From assembly GCA_947646735.1 (NCBI GenBank), contig CANTFK010000987.1, forward strand, positions 62,001-126,000: DNA of 64,000 nucleotides, read 5' to 3'. The notes below the pieces were generated by a model. That model searched no databases. It was given only the letters and a program-made list of their open reading frames with translations, and was not told the DNA's origin. The translations under genes and the position numbers were made by a program. This DNA is from Peronospora farinosa (Eukaryota; Oomycota; Peronosporomycetes; Peronosporales; Peronosporaceae). Shown piece by piece: positions 19,375 through 28,846 of this stretch (position 1 is the first letter of the stretch; every line of letters starts with the position of its first letter).

Positions 19375-20450
19375 TTACGCTCTCAAGTCAATGACCATGG
19401 CGCAGATATTGTCCATGCTTCCACGTGCGTACGCTTCCTCCATGATACGCTGTGCTGCAGCCTGCGGGTCTTCGTATTTGAGCACCAGTTGCGCCACATC
19501 GTCATTTGAGACTGTATCCCACACTCCGTCACTAGCTAGAACGACATAGCGATCCGCCTCCGTTCGCGTGAATTTTTTCACTTCAGGTTCTGCAACCACG
19601 AACGGCTTGAGCATGCGGTCACCAATCGCTCGAGACACAGCAAGAATGCCTTCTACGCGCCATACGCCCCAGAATATCACCGAACCTCCTAGCTCTTGAA
19701 TCCGACGGCGTTCGTCTGGTCGGTTTGGTTTGTGGTCCGAAGTCAACACCGATACCTTTCCACAGCAATGCACCAACACAGCTCGAGAGTCACCTGCATG
19801 TGCCACAAACATCTCGTCGCCCTGCGTAAGTACTACGACTGCCGTCGTTCCATCCTCCGAGTTTTTGCGGCTCGCGATCTGCAAATACTGTAACAATATA
19901 TCATATATCCTCACTTAGTATAGCATGTCAATAGACAGCAGCTGCTGCAAGTGCAGGCAAACCTCTTGATCAGTACGCAGGAATCCATTCTTCAGAGCTT
20001 CCACAGGTTCCTTAGTAAGTGACGGCTCTCGGATCACATTCTGACACATGGCCTGCACACAATAACTGCAACGAGATCTTAGTACAAATACTTTGCCCTA
20101 ATCGAGTACAATACTCCACCATACTTTGCAGCTCCCTCGCCTCCGTGGCCGTCGAATATACCGTAGAAGCTCTGGTTTGGGTCTCCGTTCAGGCTTGCTA
20201 TTGCTGTATGTCGGTCCTCCATATATGGTCTTCTCCCCTGCATCTGTGACACCCCATAGCGATAATGCATGTGCGGGTTGATTGGTGGACACGTCTGCAC
20301 CTCGTACGGTGCTAAACCTGCACGCCAGGACGCAGCCACGTAGCGCAGGAGCAGAACAAGCAGCAGAAGCATTAACCCCTGGATTACGAAGCTACCGTGA
20401 AGCGTCTTGGCGACGGATTGCAAGCTAGCAAGGTCCAGTGATACAGCCAT
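19375..20450 (-). CDS. PP2C-type Ser/Thr phosphatase, membrane-anchored
   Basis: Three exons: 20450-20115, 20052-19963 and 19887-19375, with introns of 62 and 75 bp (donors GTATTG and GTTTGC, acceptors GTGTGCAG and GTTACAG). All joins keep frame and give 312 residues. The start MAVSLDLASLQ is followed by a strongly hydrophobic segment (QGLMLLLLVLLLRYVAA, about residues 25-42), so the enzyme is likely tail-out from a membrane. The PP2C motifs are GRRPYMEDRH, YGIFDGHGGEGAAKY, DGTTAVVVL, VAHAGDSRAVL, LAVSRAIGDR, VLASDGVWDTVSNDD and GSMDNICAMV. These include all usual metal-binding aspartates, so the enzyme should be an active Mn/Mg-dependent phosphatase. Substrate unknown. The 3' end may continue, because the TAA at 19377-19375 overlaps a GTAAGT donor. 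Confidence 0.85.
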
Positions 20451-20666
20451 GAGACTGAGGAGCTTGGCCGTGGAAGAATTATTTTTAGGTGTTTTTATCA
20501 ATCAAAGTGATCCAATAGTCGCAGTACCGTTTATGTGAGAATAAGGGTCACCAAGCTCGGCATCATGACGGCTTACGACGTAATTTTGTTGAGCTGTGGA
20601 CGTTTGCACTCGCTTTTTCCATGAGCTTAATTTGGAGCGAGAATACAATGGCAGCGCATTGCGTGC

Positions 20667-21021
20667 TTAGCCGAGGATTTTGTCACCGTGAGCGAGTATG
20701 AGAGCGTGCTCCTGGGTCATGAACAAGGAGCCTACTGTAAGCTTGGGCAGCAGCATTTGGGCACAGTCGTTCAGTAGGAAGGAAGTGAGATGACCCGATA
20801 CGATATCTACGGTGCACATAATTTCCGGATGTGTCGTCCGTAAGGAAGAATTGCTGCGCATAAAGACTGTAGCCTGATAACGAGGCAAAAAAAGCCCACA
20901 GTGGTCGGTGGAAAAAAGCCCAGCACGCCATAGAATTCTCGCACATAGCGAACACCCACTGCTTTGCTCTCGTTCTTACACGTACACGGTGTCACCACCT
21001 CGACGGCAACGTTCATGATCC
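20667..21021 (-). CDS. small unidentified gene, two visible exons
   Basis: A 3' splice site with a GCTAAC branch and CTTTTTAG ends at 21022 and opens an exon with GGATC-ATG-AAC-GTT (ATG at 21016). A GTAAGA donor after ACG-T, and an acceptor GGCTACAG, allow an in-frame join to a last exon that ends DKILG* at 20667. The visible part is about 78 residues (MNVAVEVVTPCT, then PEIMCTVDIVSGHLTSFLLN, LTVGSLFMTQEHALILA). The pattern of short hydrophobic strands could fit a small OB- or Sm-like fold, but I do not recognise the family. The preceding acceptor implies a further upstream exon that I could not place. It might also be a gene fragment. Confidence 0.3.
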
Positions 21022-21540
21022 CTAAAAAGGATCAGCAACATCGTTAGCTTTTCCAGCTCATAGCAGCACGCATGCCAAGTGCAATTCCAGCCTGATGATC
21101 GATGCCACCATCTCACGACTGCTGCGTCGCCTGCAGCTCGCAGTTTCTTCGTCCCTTAACTCATTCGAACGCTGCGTCTGGTCTACCAGCTCGTTAATGT
21201 AACGCTTCGGTCGATAGTTCTTGCTGTAAGCGATAATATCTGCGGTTTGATTCATGCAGTATAATGAGTGTAGCATGATAGCGGCGGCATGAGAACGACA
21301 TGCTACTCTTGTTGTCTCGCATCTCCATCACGATATAGCGCGGAATTGAAGTTGAAGTGACAATCACTCTTTGCCATCAATGTCACTATTTGCCTGTCAC
21401 TCGAACGTGAAGTCGGCGCAATCTATCCAACACACCAGGAATCTCTAATGTTTACCTTGTAATTAACACCATCGTGAGGAGGGTTTGGCATTCAATAGGC
21501 ACGTTGTGACGCTCACGTAGTCACTCAAGATCGATTCGCT

Positions 21541-22640
21541 ACGCAGAGAGCTGTCAGACCAAGATCTTGAGAGGATCGAAGCAGAACAGACCATTGAGAT
21601 GCTGATAAGGGATGTTCAGGTGGCGCGACAGGTGGCGACACGAGCGGAAAAGGCACGACGAGAAGCAGAAGCTGACCAAATGCTTCGTCACGTGCTTCGA
21701 GACCGTGACGATGAAGGCACTCAATCTATCACGGAAGAAAAGCTACGGGGTCCGAGCTACAGCAGATGACTAACGCAGAACAGCAAAGCTCACGTAGAGT
21801 GAGCGAGCTGAACAAGAGCTGGTGGTGTTGAGAGACACTGCAGAGATGCTGAGTGTGGAGTTGCAAGTGTGAAAGAATAAGAGACACGAGATGGAGCATA
21901 GTGAGATACAGGCCATACAGGAGCTGGAAGTGACAAATACCAAAGCGGACGAAGAGATTGAACATTGGAAGGCAATGGCGAACTTGCATCAGAAACGTGT
22001 CGCAACGTTGCAGACCCAAGTGAAGACTTTGCGTTCGGACAAGGATAACCTGGAGAACGCCATTGCCTTGTGTCAGCGATCAGCGGACAAGCGACTACAG
22101 GTTCTGAAGTGCGACAGACAGAATGTTGAGGCGGAGAATGCTCAACTTCTTACCGAGTTGACTCGCATTAGACAGGAACTTGAAGTCATAAACCTTTAAC
22201 ATCTTGATTTTGAAGAAGTCCGGTCTCGTCAATGTTGCAATTTCTGTCGTCAATATTGCAAATACCAACTTCTGCTCAACTTTACAATGCGTCTGACAAG
22301 CTGTTCTTGGTGCGTTGAGCTTGTGCAAGTCGTCTCTTCAGCTCCTTTTTTAACTCTGCTGTCTTGCTGACACCATAATCAGTGGAAGTATTTGCAAGAA
22401 CGGAGATGAACAAGCTTTAGCAGCAACTTGACGAAAAGCGTCGCTAGTCCAAGGAGCTGTACTGTTTGGCTGCGATGCTCAAGATATCCACGGAGTGGGC
22501 ACTGAAGGAACTGAAGAGCGTCAATTTCGAACTTTCCGCAGTTAATGGCAACAATTTCGTAAGTGGTGGACAGCTGAAGTCGTTGTTAGGCTTGGCGAAA
22601 AAAATTGCGCGGAATCGAATGGCTGTTTCTTCCAGTTGTA
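21541..22640 (+). pseudogene. decayed coiled-coil protein gene
   Basis: Coiled-coil fragments are spread over shifting frames: ATRAEKARREAEADQMLRHV (near 21635), ELVVLRDTAEMLSVEL (near 21810), a 102-codon frame at 21891-22199 with EIEHWKAMANLHQKRVATLQ, and QQLDEKRR, a stop, then SKELYCLAAMLKISTEWALK (near 22420-22490). The composition matches the CM1 protein at 9263, but no block is clearly homologous, so paralogy is only possible. Stops at 21769, 21870 and 22446 and several frame changes indicate a dead gene. Confidence 0.55.
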
Positions 22641-23510
22641 GGTAGCGCCGGTAATATACTCCAATTAGCTAAGTCCTCGATATCTCAAGATGTCCACACA
22701 TAGAAGTAGCGACCTCGTTTCAATTAGCCGCTTCATCGCATGTTATGTGCATATTGCGACGTCGACGATCCGCAATCATGCCGACTCGAACCCATTTATT
22801 GTCCCAGGCTTGATAAGCAGATTTACTAAAGTCGAGCATTTCTTAGGCTTGTACGTGCAGGGTCGCTGGTGCTCACCTTCTTCCAGAATATTGGTATCCA
22901 TGCTAGTATCAAGCACAAACAGAGCCGATCCTGGACGTCGACCTCTGCTCAACCGAGGACAGAACTCGCAGCATGGCTCAGCGTGATAGAGCATAAAACT
23001 AAAGCCACGCCCAGCAATATCTTGTCCGTCGAACCGATCCCGTAGACAAGCTACATGCATTACGCCTTGTTTATCCTCCCTATCCTGAATCCAGCATCCA
23101 AGGCGTCTTCACCAATTTTTCGTGGAAGCGTCGAGCAGGTCTGTACTTTTCACGTGTCCATTCTGATCAGGTCTGCATCACTCCAAGCAAAAAATAAACA
23201 TGCCAGAAAACTTCGAGATACACCAGGCGGTTCCAAGATAGACGGTCGGCCACCTCTGCTCGTGCGTGCAAGCCTGCTGACAAAAGCTCATCTGCCACTA
23301 AACACAAGAACGATGGGAGCTTGGAACGAGGAACCGACGTTGCTAACCAGGCTTACGATCTACCAAAGATCCTGCAACCAGTAATGGTCAAATAGACTCG
23401 TCTGTCTTCAGAAAAACTTGGTCGACCTCTCCTTCGGATTTCGGATAGACGTGTGACGGTCGGTTTCGTGAGTGGCTGGTACGAAGCGTCATTTTTCGAT
23501 TTGCTCCGGC
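22641..23510. other. intergenic, no supported gene
   Basis: A minus-strand frame at 22776-23060 (94 codons) has a cysteine cluster (CCEFCPRLSRGRRPG) and reasonable composition but no recognisable domain or splice context. It may be a fragment of a mobile element. The part next to 23510 should hold the SulP promoter. Confidence 0.35.
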
Positions 23511-26333
23511 ATGGACAGCACGGGAGCTACGGCGCGGACACCGCGCATGCGTCGCCGCGACTTTGGGAGTCTCTTGCTGCCAATGTCTCCTTCTGGGACC
23601 ATCAGTCGCACGTACGATGGTAGCACATCCTTGTCAATGCGTGGACTACTGCCGCTTCCCGGTGGAAACATGAAAACACCGCGTCATTCGTACCACCCGC
23701 CCCACTCTGGCGTGGCCGCGTCTTTAATGGACGACCTCGTGGTGGACGTGGAGGAGAGGTCGTCATTGCTCATGCTTGAACCAGTACTTAGTCCGACCCA
23801 GCGGAAGATCAAGATTGGCGTGTTTGGTGTTCTTAACACGGTCATTCTCGTGCCGCTTATGATCAGCTTTGCCCAGATCATTTTCCGTGACCCCGAGTTC
23901 CAGCCGTACATGAACGACCTAGTGAAGCTCGTGCTTGTCTCGGCCGCCGTGCACCAGCTTTGCTTTACGTGCGTCAGCTCGCTGCCCTTTGCCATGGGCC
24001 AAGTTCAAGACGCAGGTCTGATTTTTCTCTCGGCTATGGCCTCATCAATCATCAAGTTATTGCACGACATGAGAGGTGATGCGTTCTCGATGGACGAAGT
24101 ACTGGCGACGACTCTCTTTACTATGGCCGTGTCGACGGCCGTATTGGGTGCGGCGCTCATTGTCACGGGCAAGCTTCGACTTGCTAGCTTTGTACAGTAC
24201 TTGCCTATGCCGGTGGTCGGTGGCTACCTTGCCTTTATCGGCTTCTATACAATGGAAGCTGGCTTATCCATGATGACTACGCAGAGTATCAAGCAGCCGG
24301 CAGACTGGATTAAATTGGCTAACTGGAATGTCTTGCTGCTATCTGTGCCGGGCGTCATTGCTGGCACGGCCATCTTCTGGATCAACACACGCTGGAATCA
24401 CATGGCTGTCATGCCTTGCTGCTTGATGGTGATATTGACTACGTTCTACGGGTTGCTACTTATTACGGGCTCATCTCTTGATGATGCTCGTGCTGCTGGG
24501 TGGGTTGCGGAGCTTCCTCCTACGCCGCGTTCGCTCACGCAGATCTACGGGTTCTACGATTTTTCCAAGATTAACTTCTCGCACATGACGGACCAGATCC
24601 CGACATGGATTGCCATGTACTTTGTCGTGGCATTTTCGTCGTCCCTCGATGTAGCTGCCGTTGAGACGGCGCTGGGGAAGCCGCTGGACCATAACCATGA
24701 ATTGCAAACTGTAGGCATCAGCAACTTGCTCTCGGGTCTCGGTGGTGGCTTTACCGGATCTTACCTCTTTTCGCAGACGATCTTCACATTGCGTGGCAGG
24801 CTCGATAGTCGCTACATCGGTCTCATTGTGTTCTTCCTCGAGGTCGCTCTTGTGCTCAGTCCGTTCTCCATCATTGCCTATGTGCCGAAGGTCTTCTTCG
24901 GTGCGTTGCAGATGCTGGTGTGTCTCGATCTTATGATCGAGTGGCTCTGGCATGCTCGTAATAAGCTCCTTCCACGCGAGTACGGCATTGTGTGGCTTAC
25001 GTTCCTGTCCATGGTCTTCGTAAACCTTGAGTTGGGCATTGTGGTTGGCATCATCATCGCAGGCTTTAACTTTATCTACTCGTACATTGCGACTTCCAGT
25101 GTTCACCGCGTCATGAGGCGCTCGCGCGTCGAGCGTGACCTACGTGAGCGCGTGCTGCTTCAAAACATGCGCATGTCTATCGTCACGCTGGAGCTAAAAG
25201 GTTACATTTTCTTCGGTTCAAGTGTGAAAGTCATGGACGAAGTACGTCGTCACGTATTGGTGACAACCACAGAGAAGCAGGAGGCTCAAACTTCGGGTTC
25301 ATCGACCTTCTTGTCTCGACATCAACCCTCACCGTATGTAGCTCGTTCGTTGGAGGACCAATTTAACGATGACCTCGCGACGCTGGATTCCGTTTTCGAT
25401 GACCATGAAATTCACGGGTACTCGTCCACGCCTAAGGCTGGTGGGAAGAGCGGACCGGCTGCACTACATGCGGCTCGTACGAGGTACTTCATCCTGGACT
25501 TTGAGAAAGTGAGCGGTGTGGACGCCACGGCGGTGCGAAGTTGCTTCAACGCCACAAAAGAACTGCTAGCTCAGCACGGCATCGCCCTCATATTTGCCTG
25601 CGTGCCGACAGATGCTGAACGATTGTTGCGCGTCCATGATGTGATTGAGAAGGAGGACGGGTCAGGAACGGGATTACTTGTGTTCGACACATTGGACAAG
25701 GCTCTGGAATGGTGTGAGGATGAACTGCTAGTATCAGCAGGCGTGCTGCCGCTCAGTGAGTCGGCGCCAGCACTAGCAGCGAATGGAGGAAACGACGGTC
25801 AGCCCTGGCAGTTGCTCGATGAATTGTTGCCTCGTCCAGACGGTTTCCACGACAAGAATGACAAATCTGCTCGTACAAGTAGTGATGGGTCGCAGCCTTG
25901 CGACGGTGACGAGAAGAGTGTTGTGCTTACACGGGACCTCGGTGAGATGTACGTGACGCACTTGCTCAAGCAGGAAGGTGATACTTTGTATCGTGCCGGT
26001 GGTCTCGTCAACGGTGTCTACTTCATTGGCTACGGCAAGGTCGACGTGTTCATGCCTTCCAAAATCCATGAAGGGCTGGGGCCGGGCTTTCGAGGTCGCA
26101 AGCGCATTACACGAGTGTGCCAGGGAGGCTTGGTAGGTGCGTCGGAGATGATTCTGCACAAGCGTCACCAATTCACTGCGCAGGCGAAATCTTCTAGCTC
26201 CATTTTTTTCCTTAGCAAGTCTCACTACGCACGGATGCAAAAGGCGCATCCCGCATTGGCTGCTCGATTCCAGCAGGCCATGCTGCAGTCCATGGCCATC
26301 GGAGTGCTTGAGTCCAACATGGCGGATGATTGA
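23511..26333 (+). CDS. SulP transporter with STAS and cNMP-binding domains
   Basis: 940 residues from the ATG at 23511; the frame is open a little further upstream but has no other ATG. The N-terminal 110 residues are cytosolic. About ten to twelve membrane segments follow (residues about 110-540), with SulP-family features such as FVQYLPMPVVGGYLAFIGF and SSLDVAAVETALG. A STAS domain spans about 550-740 (LELKGYIFFGSS; LDFEKVSGVDATAVRSC), with a long insertion. A cyclic-nucleotide-binding fold lies at about 800-930 (YRAGGLVNGVYFIGYGKVDV). Its phosphate-binding cassette is degenerate (GASEMILHKRHQFTA, without the usual RxAS/T). The same order occurs in the fungal Vsb1 (YGR125W) group, which acts at the vacuole. 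Likely role: anion or amino-acid transport across an internal membrane. Substrate uncertain. Confidence 0.9.
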   Translation: MDSTGATARTPRMRRRDFGSLLLPMSPSGTISRTYDGSTSLSMRGLLPLPGGNMKTPRHSYHPPHSGVAASLMDDLVVDVEERSSLLMLEPVLSPTQRKIKIGVFGVLNTVILVPLMISFAQIIFRDPEFQPYMNDLVKLVLVSAAVHQLCFTCVSSLPFAMGQVQDAGLIFLSAMASSIIKLLHDMRGDAFSMDEVLATTLFTMAVSTAVLGAALIVTGKLRLASFVQYLPMPVVGGYLAFIGFYTMEAGLSMMTTQSIKQPADWIKLANWNVLLLSVPGVIAGTAIFWINTRWNHMAVMPCCLMVILTTFYGLLLITGSSLDDARAAGWVAELPPTPRSLTQIYGFYDFSKINFSHMTDQIPTWIAMYFVVAFSSSLDVAAVETALGKPLDHNHELQTVGISNLLSGLGGGFTGSYLFSQTIFTLRGRLDSRYIGLIVFFLEVALVLSPFSIIAYVPKVFFGALQMLVCLDLMIEWLWHARNKLLPREYGIVWLTFLSMVFVNLELGIVVGIIIAGFNFIYSYIATSSVHRVMRRSRVERDLRERVLLQNMRMSIVTLELKGYIFFGSSVKVMDEVRRHVLVTTTEKQEAQTSGSSTFLSRHQPSPYVARSLEDQFNDDLATLDSVFDDHEIHGYSSTPKAGGKSGPAALHAARTRYFILDFEKVSGVDATAVRSCFNATKELLAQHGIALIFACVPTDAERLLRVHDVIEKEDGSGTGLLVFDTLDKALEWCEDELLVSAGVLPLSESAPALAANGGNDGQPWQLLDELLPRPDGFHDKNDKSARTSSDGSQPCDGDEKSVVLTRDLGEMYVTHLLKQEGDTLYRAGGLVNGVYFIGYGKVDVFMPSKIHEGLGPGFRGRKRITRVCQGGLVGASEMILHKRHQFTAQAKSSSSIFFLSKSHYARMQKAHPALAARFQQAMLQSMAIGVLESNMADD

Positions 26334-26937
26334 GCACCTGCATAAACTCCCCCTCGATTCAAATGCTAAATAAATGTTGTTTGCCTTGTATTAGCTTTCA
26401 AATCAGATGAAGCAAGTCCAAATCCCATTCCGCAAACTTTTATTACTTCCAAGTACAATGTAGAATATGAATGCTCTTAACGCACTGACCCAGCTCACGT
26501 CGTTACCGACCTTCCCTCAGCATACTCGGCTTTCGCTGCTAAACCAAACTTATCCGTCTTCACTTCTAGCGACACCCAGAAGGCGAACCCCAGTCTCACG
26601 GCCTCATTTTTTCTGATGTTTTGCATTTCTTCCTTTACGCGTATGATGATCACTTCATTCACGAGACAGCGCTCTGCTTGATTCGCTGTTCAGCTACCAG
26701 CCTCTCTCTTCTACTGCATATTTTCTCTCTTTCTCTCTTGATCGTGGGTGGGTGGAATAAGTAATTAAAACAGAGGCTCGGAAATCGAGGCGATCCAGTG
26801 CCGAGGTGTTCAATATCCCAAGCATCGGCTCTTGAAAGTGATGATGGTACATAAGCAGTTCGGCCAATGGCAACGGAACGAAAAGTTTCACGCAAAAGAA
26901 AACCAGTCCAAGCCGTCAAGCGCACACAGTAGGCGAC
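26334..26937. other. convergent intergenic region, no gene seen
   Basis: 604 bp between the 3' end of the SulP gene and the 3' end of the FHA/RINGv gene. It is AT- and CT-rich, and an AATAAA-like signal (CTAAATAAATG) lies about 35 bp after the SulP stop. Frames on the minus strand look accidental. Confidence 0.45.
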
Positions 26938-28497
26938 TTACAGATCTAAATTCTGCATCTGCGTCTGCAAATTCTGGCGTGCTTCCTGTTGCTGTTGGGC
27001 TGACATGACCGGTACCTGCTGCTGCGTCGCGTGATTGTAGTATCGGATTCTATTGTTACGTGGAGTAGATGTACTCGACATTTCCTCCTCCTCCTGCACG
27101 CCACTGTCTTCAAGTCGTGAGCCACTGGAATGCAGGTGACCTGCCGTACCGAAAAAATGCGGAAGCCGAATTTTCTTTGTCGGCTTGATGGATAATACAG
27201 TGCGTCCAAACTTGACATGCAACGACTGATTGTTATGCAGTGTCAGTGGGCGATAAATGTATCGCAACGTGCCATTCGAGCTTCCAGCGTCCTTGAGAAG
27301 AAACTCACCCTTTGAATAGTGAATTTCCGCGTGAATCGTCGACACGGTACGGTACTTGAGCACCAAATCACACTGCGACGAGCGTCCCACCATAAGTGGA
27401 CGATGAATGTCATTGTCCATAAGCATCTTGTAGCTTAATTGGTACCGTGTCGACAAATTAAGTGTCGAAGATGAATGTTTCGTCACCACTTGAAACATAA
27501 TACACGGTGGATTCAAACGATCGGGCAATAGTGACAAGACTTTTCCATTCGAAAGTCGTGTTTTGCTTGGATACGGAGCTTTACAGATCGAACACGTTCG
27601 TGCATTGCTCTCATCCAAGACGGTACAGATTTCATTCTTCTCCCCATTTGTGTTCCAACGTTTGAGACAATTCAAATGAATATACTTGGTATCTCCCGAG
27701 CATTTACACGGTGCAATAAGTGGATTCTCGTCTTCAGATTCATCGTAACAGACATAACAAATGGCACTCGTACTTTGTCGTTGCAACGACGAACGTGGTT
27801 TTGATTCATCATTCCCCGATGCATCGGCATTATCATCGTCCGTATCCATACCACTGTCAACATCAGCCATGACTTCATCATGACAGACCACTCGTTGAAT
27901 GAGACTATTCACTTCGGACGGACTCAGTGTTGCATCGTTTGTACCGATTCCACCCGTATCAATTTCCGTCACAAGCAGTCCCACACTCCCAAAACGGATA
28001 ATGTCGCCCACACGAACACGATGTTTGCCACCTCGAATGCATTTTGTACCCAAAATCTGGCACACTCCCGTATGGGCCGAGAATTTTTCCGATGAGGGTA
28101 ATAAACGGTACGCCTCGTTGGAATAATCAATATTCAGGCACGGGGCACGAGGGTCTTCGATAAAGACTTTTTCACGACTTGGTGTGTCATTAGAAGATGC
28201 GGATGCTGCTGCTGCCGAGTGTTTGGGGCCATAGATGGATACACCACAGCGAGAGACGCTCTTGCGAAACTTGTCGCGTTTACCAGCTGCACCTTTTGTC
28301 ACTGCTGTCATCCCACGAATATCCAACCTGATTTTAGTACAACAATTGCATGGAAAATTTGATTAAGTTAGCGATAAAAGTGTGTCTAAAGCGAGAGGGG
28401 GTTAAGGCATCGATACGTACATGTCAGGTTTACCATCACCACTGAAAAACTCGGTGGCACGTGCGAGACTCCACCTTCGATCCGAATTCGCACTCAT
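26938..28497 (-). CDS. FHA and RINGv zinc-finger protein
   Basis: Two exons: 28497-28421 (MSANSDRRWSLARATEFF and on) and 28327-26938. The 93-bp intron has a GTACGT donor and an AAAATCAG acceptor. The split ATG codon joins in frame and gives 488 residues. A RINGv domain lies at about 214-275: ICYVCYDES, APCKCSGD, YIHLNCLKRW and CSICKAPYPS, giving the C4HC3 pattern typical of MARCH-type E3 ubiquitin ligases. A classical FHA domain at about 325-400 shows GRSSQCDLVL, STIHAEIHY and DAGSSNGTLRY, the phosphothreonine-binding residues. A weaker FHA-like region at about 100-170 includes RVRVGDIIRFGS. Unlike MARCH proteins it has no membrane segments. It probably ubiquitinates or tethers phosphorylated partners. 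The C-terminus is Gln-rich. Confidence 0.85.
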
Positions 28498-28533
28498 TTG
28501 TAACGAGAAAAAAAAAGAGAGAGAAGATCGAAG

Positions 28534-28559
28534 AGAAGAAGAAGAAGAAGAAGAAGAAA
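28534..28559. repeat. (GAA)n microsatellite
   Basis: About eight GAA triplets lie 37 bp upstream of the FHA/RINGv ATG, so on the transcript this is a TTC run in the 5' leader. Confidence 0.85.
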
Positions 28560-28802
28560 GACAAGTGGTCACTTTTTTTCTCTCCTGTTTGTTGGCTGAA
28601 TGAGGGGAGGAGACAGCACGTTGTTTTTTTTTCTTGCTTACTTGTTGTTGCGAGAGTTTCCGGTGGATTGGCGGACTGAGGCTGAGCTTGTTGCTTGACA
28701 ACTCACGTGGTCTGTCTCCTTCCGTGCGCTTTCTTTTCTCTTGGCAAATCGAAGCGGTTTTGTCGCGGATCGACTTTCCAGCGTCGAGAACACAGAGAGA
28801 GA

Positions 28803-28809
28803 GGGGGGG

Positions 28810-28841
<32 letters not shown>
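28803..28841. repeat. G-run plus (GA)n microsatellite
   Basis: Nine G residues are followed by about fourteen GA dinucleotides. It lies roughly 310 bp upstream of the FHA/RINGv start codon, on the opposite strand a CT tract in the presumed leader. Confidence 0.9.

Positions 28842-28846
<5 letters not shown>

Noticed and set aside
22780..22800. GGGTTCGAGTC on the minus strand resembles a tRNA B box
   Set aside because: No T-stem pairing, no A box or acceptor stem at proper distance.
22776..23060. 94-codon minus-strand frame with a cysteine cluster
   Set aside because: Composition is fair but the spacing of cysteines fits no finger I know, and no splice sites extend it. Kept only as a note.
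24471..25106. 211-codon minus-strand frame
   Set aside because: It is the antisense shadow of the SulP membrane region.
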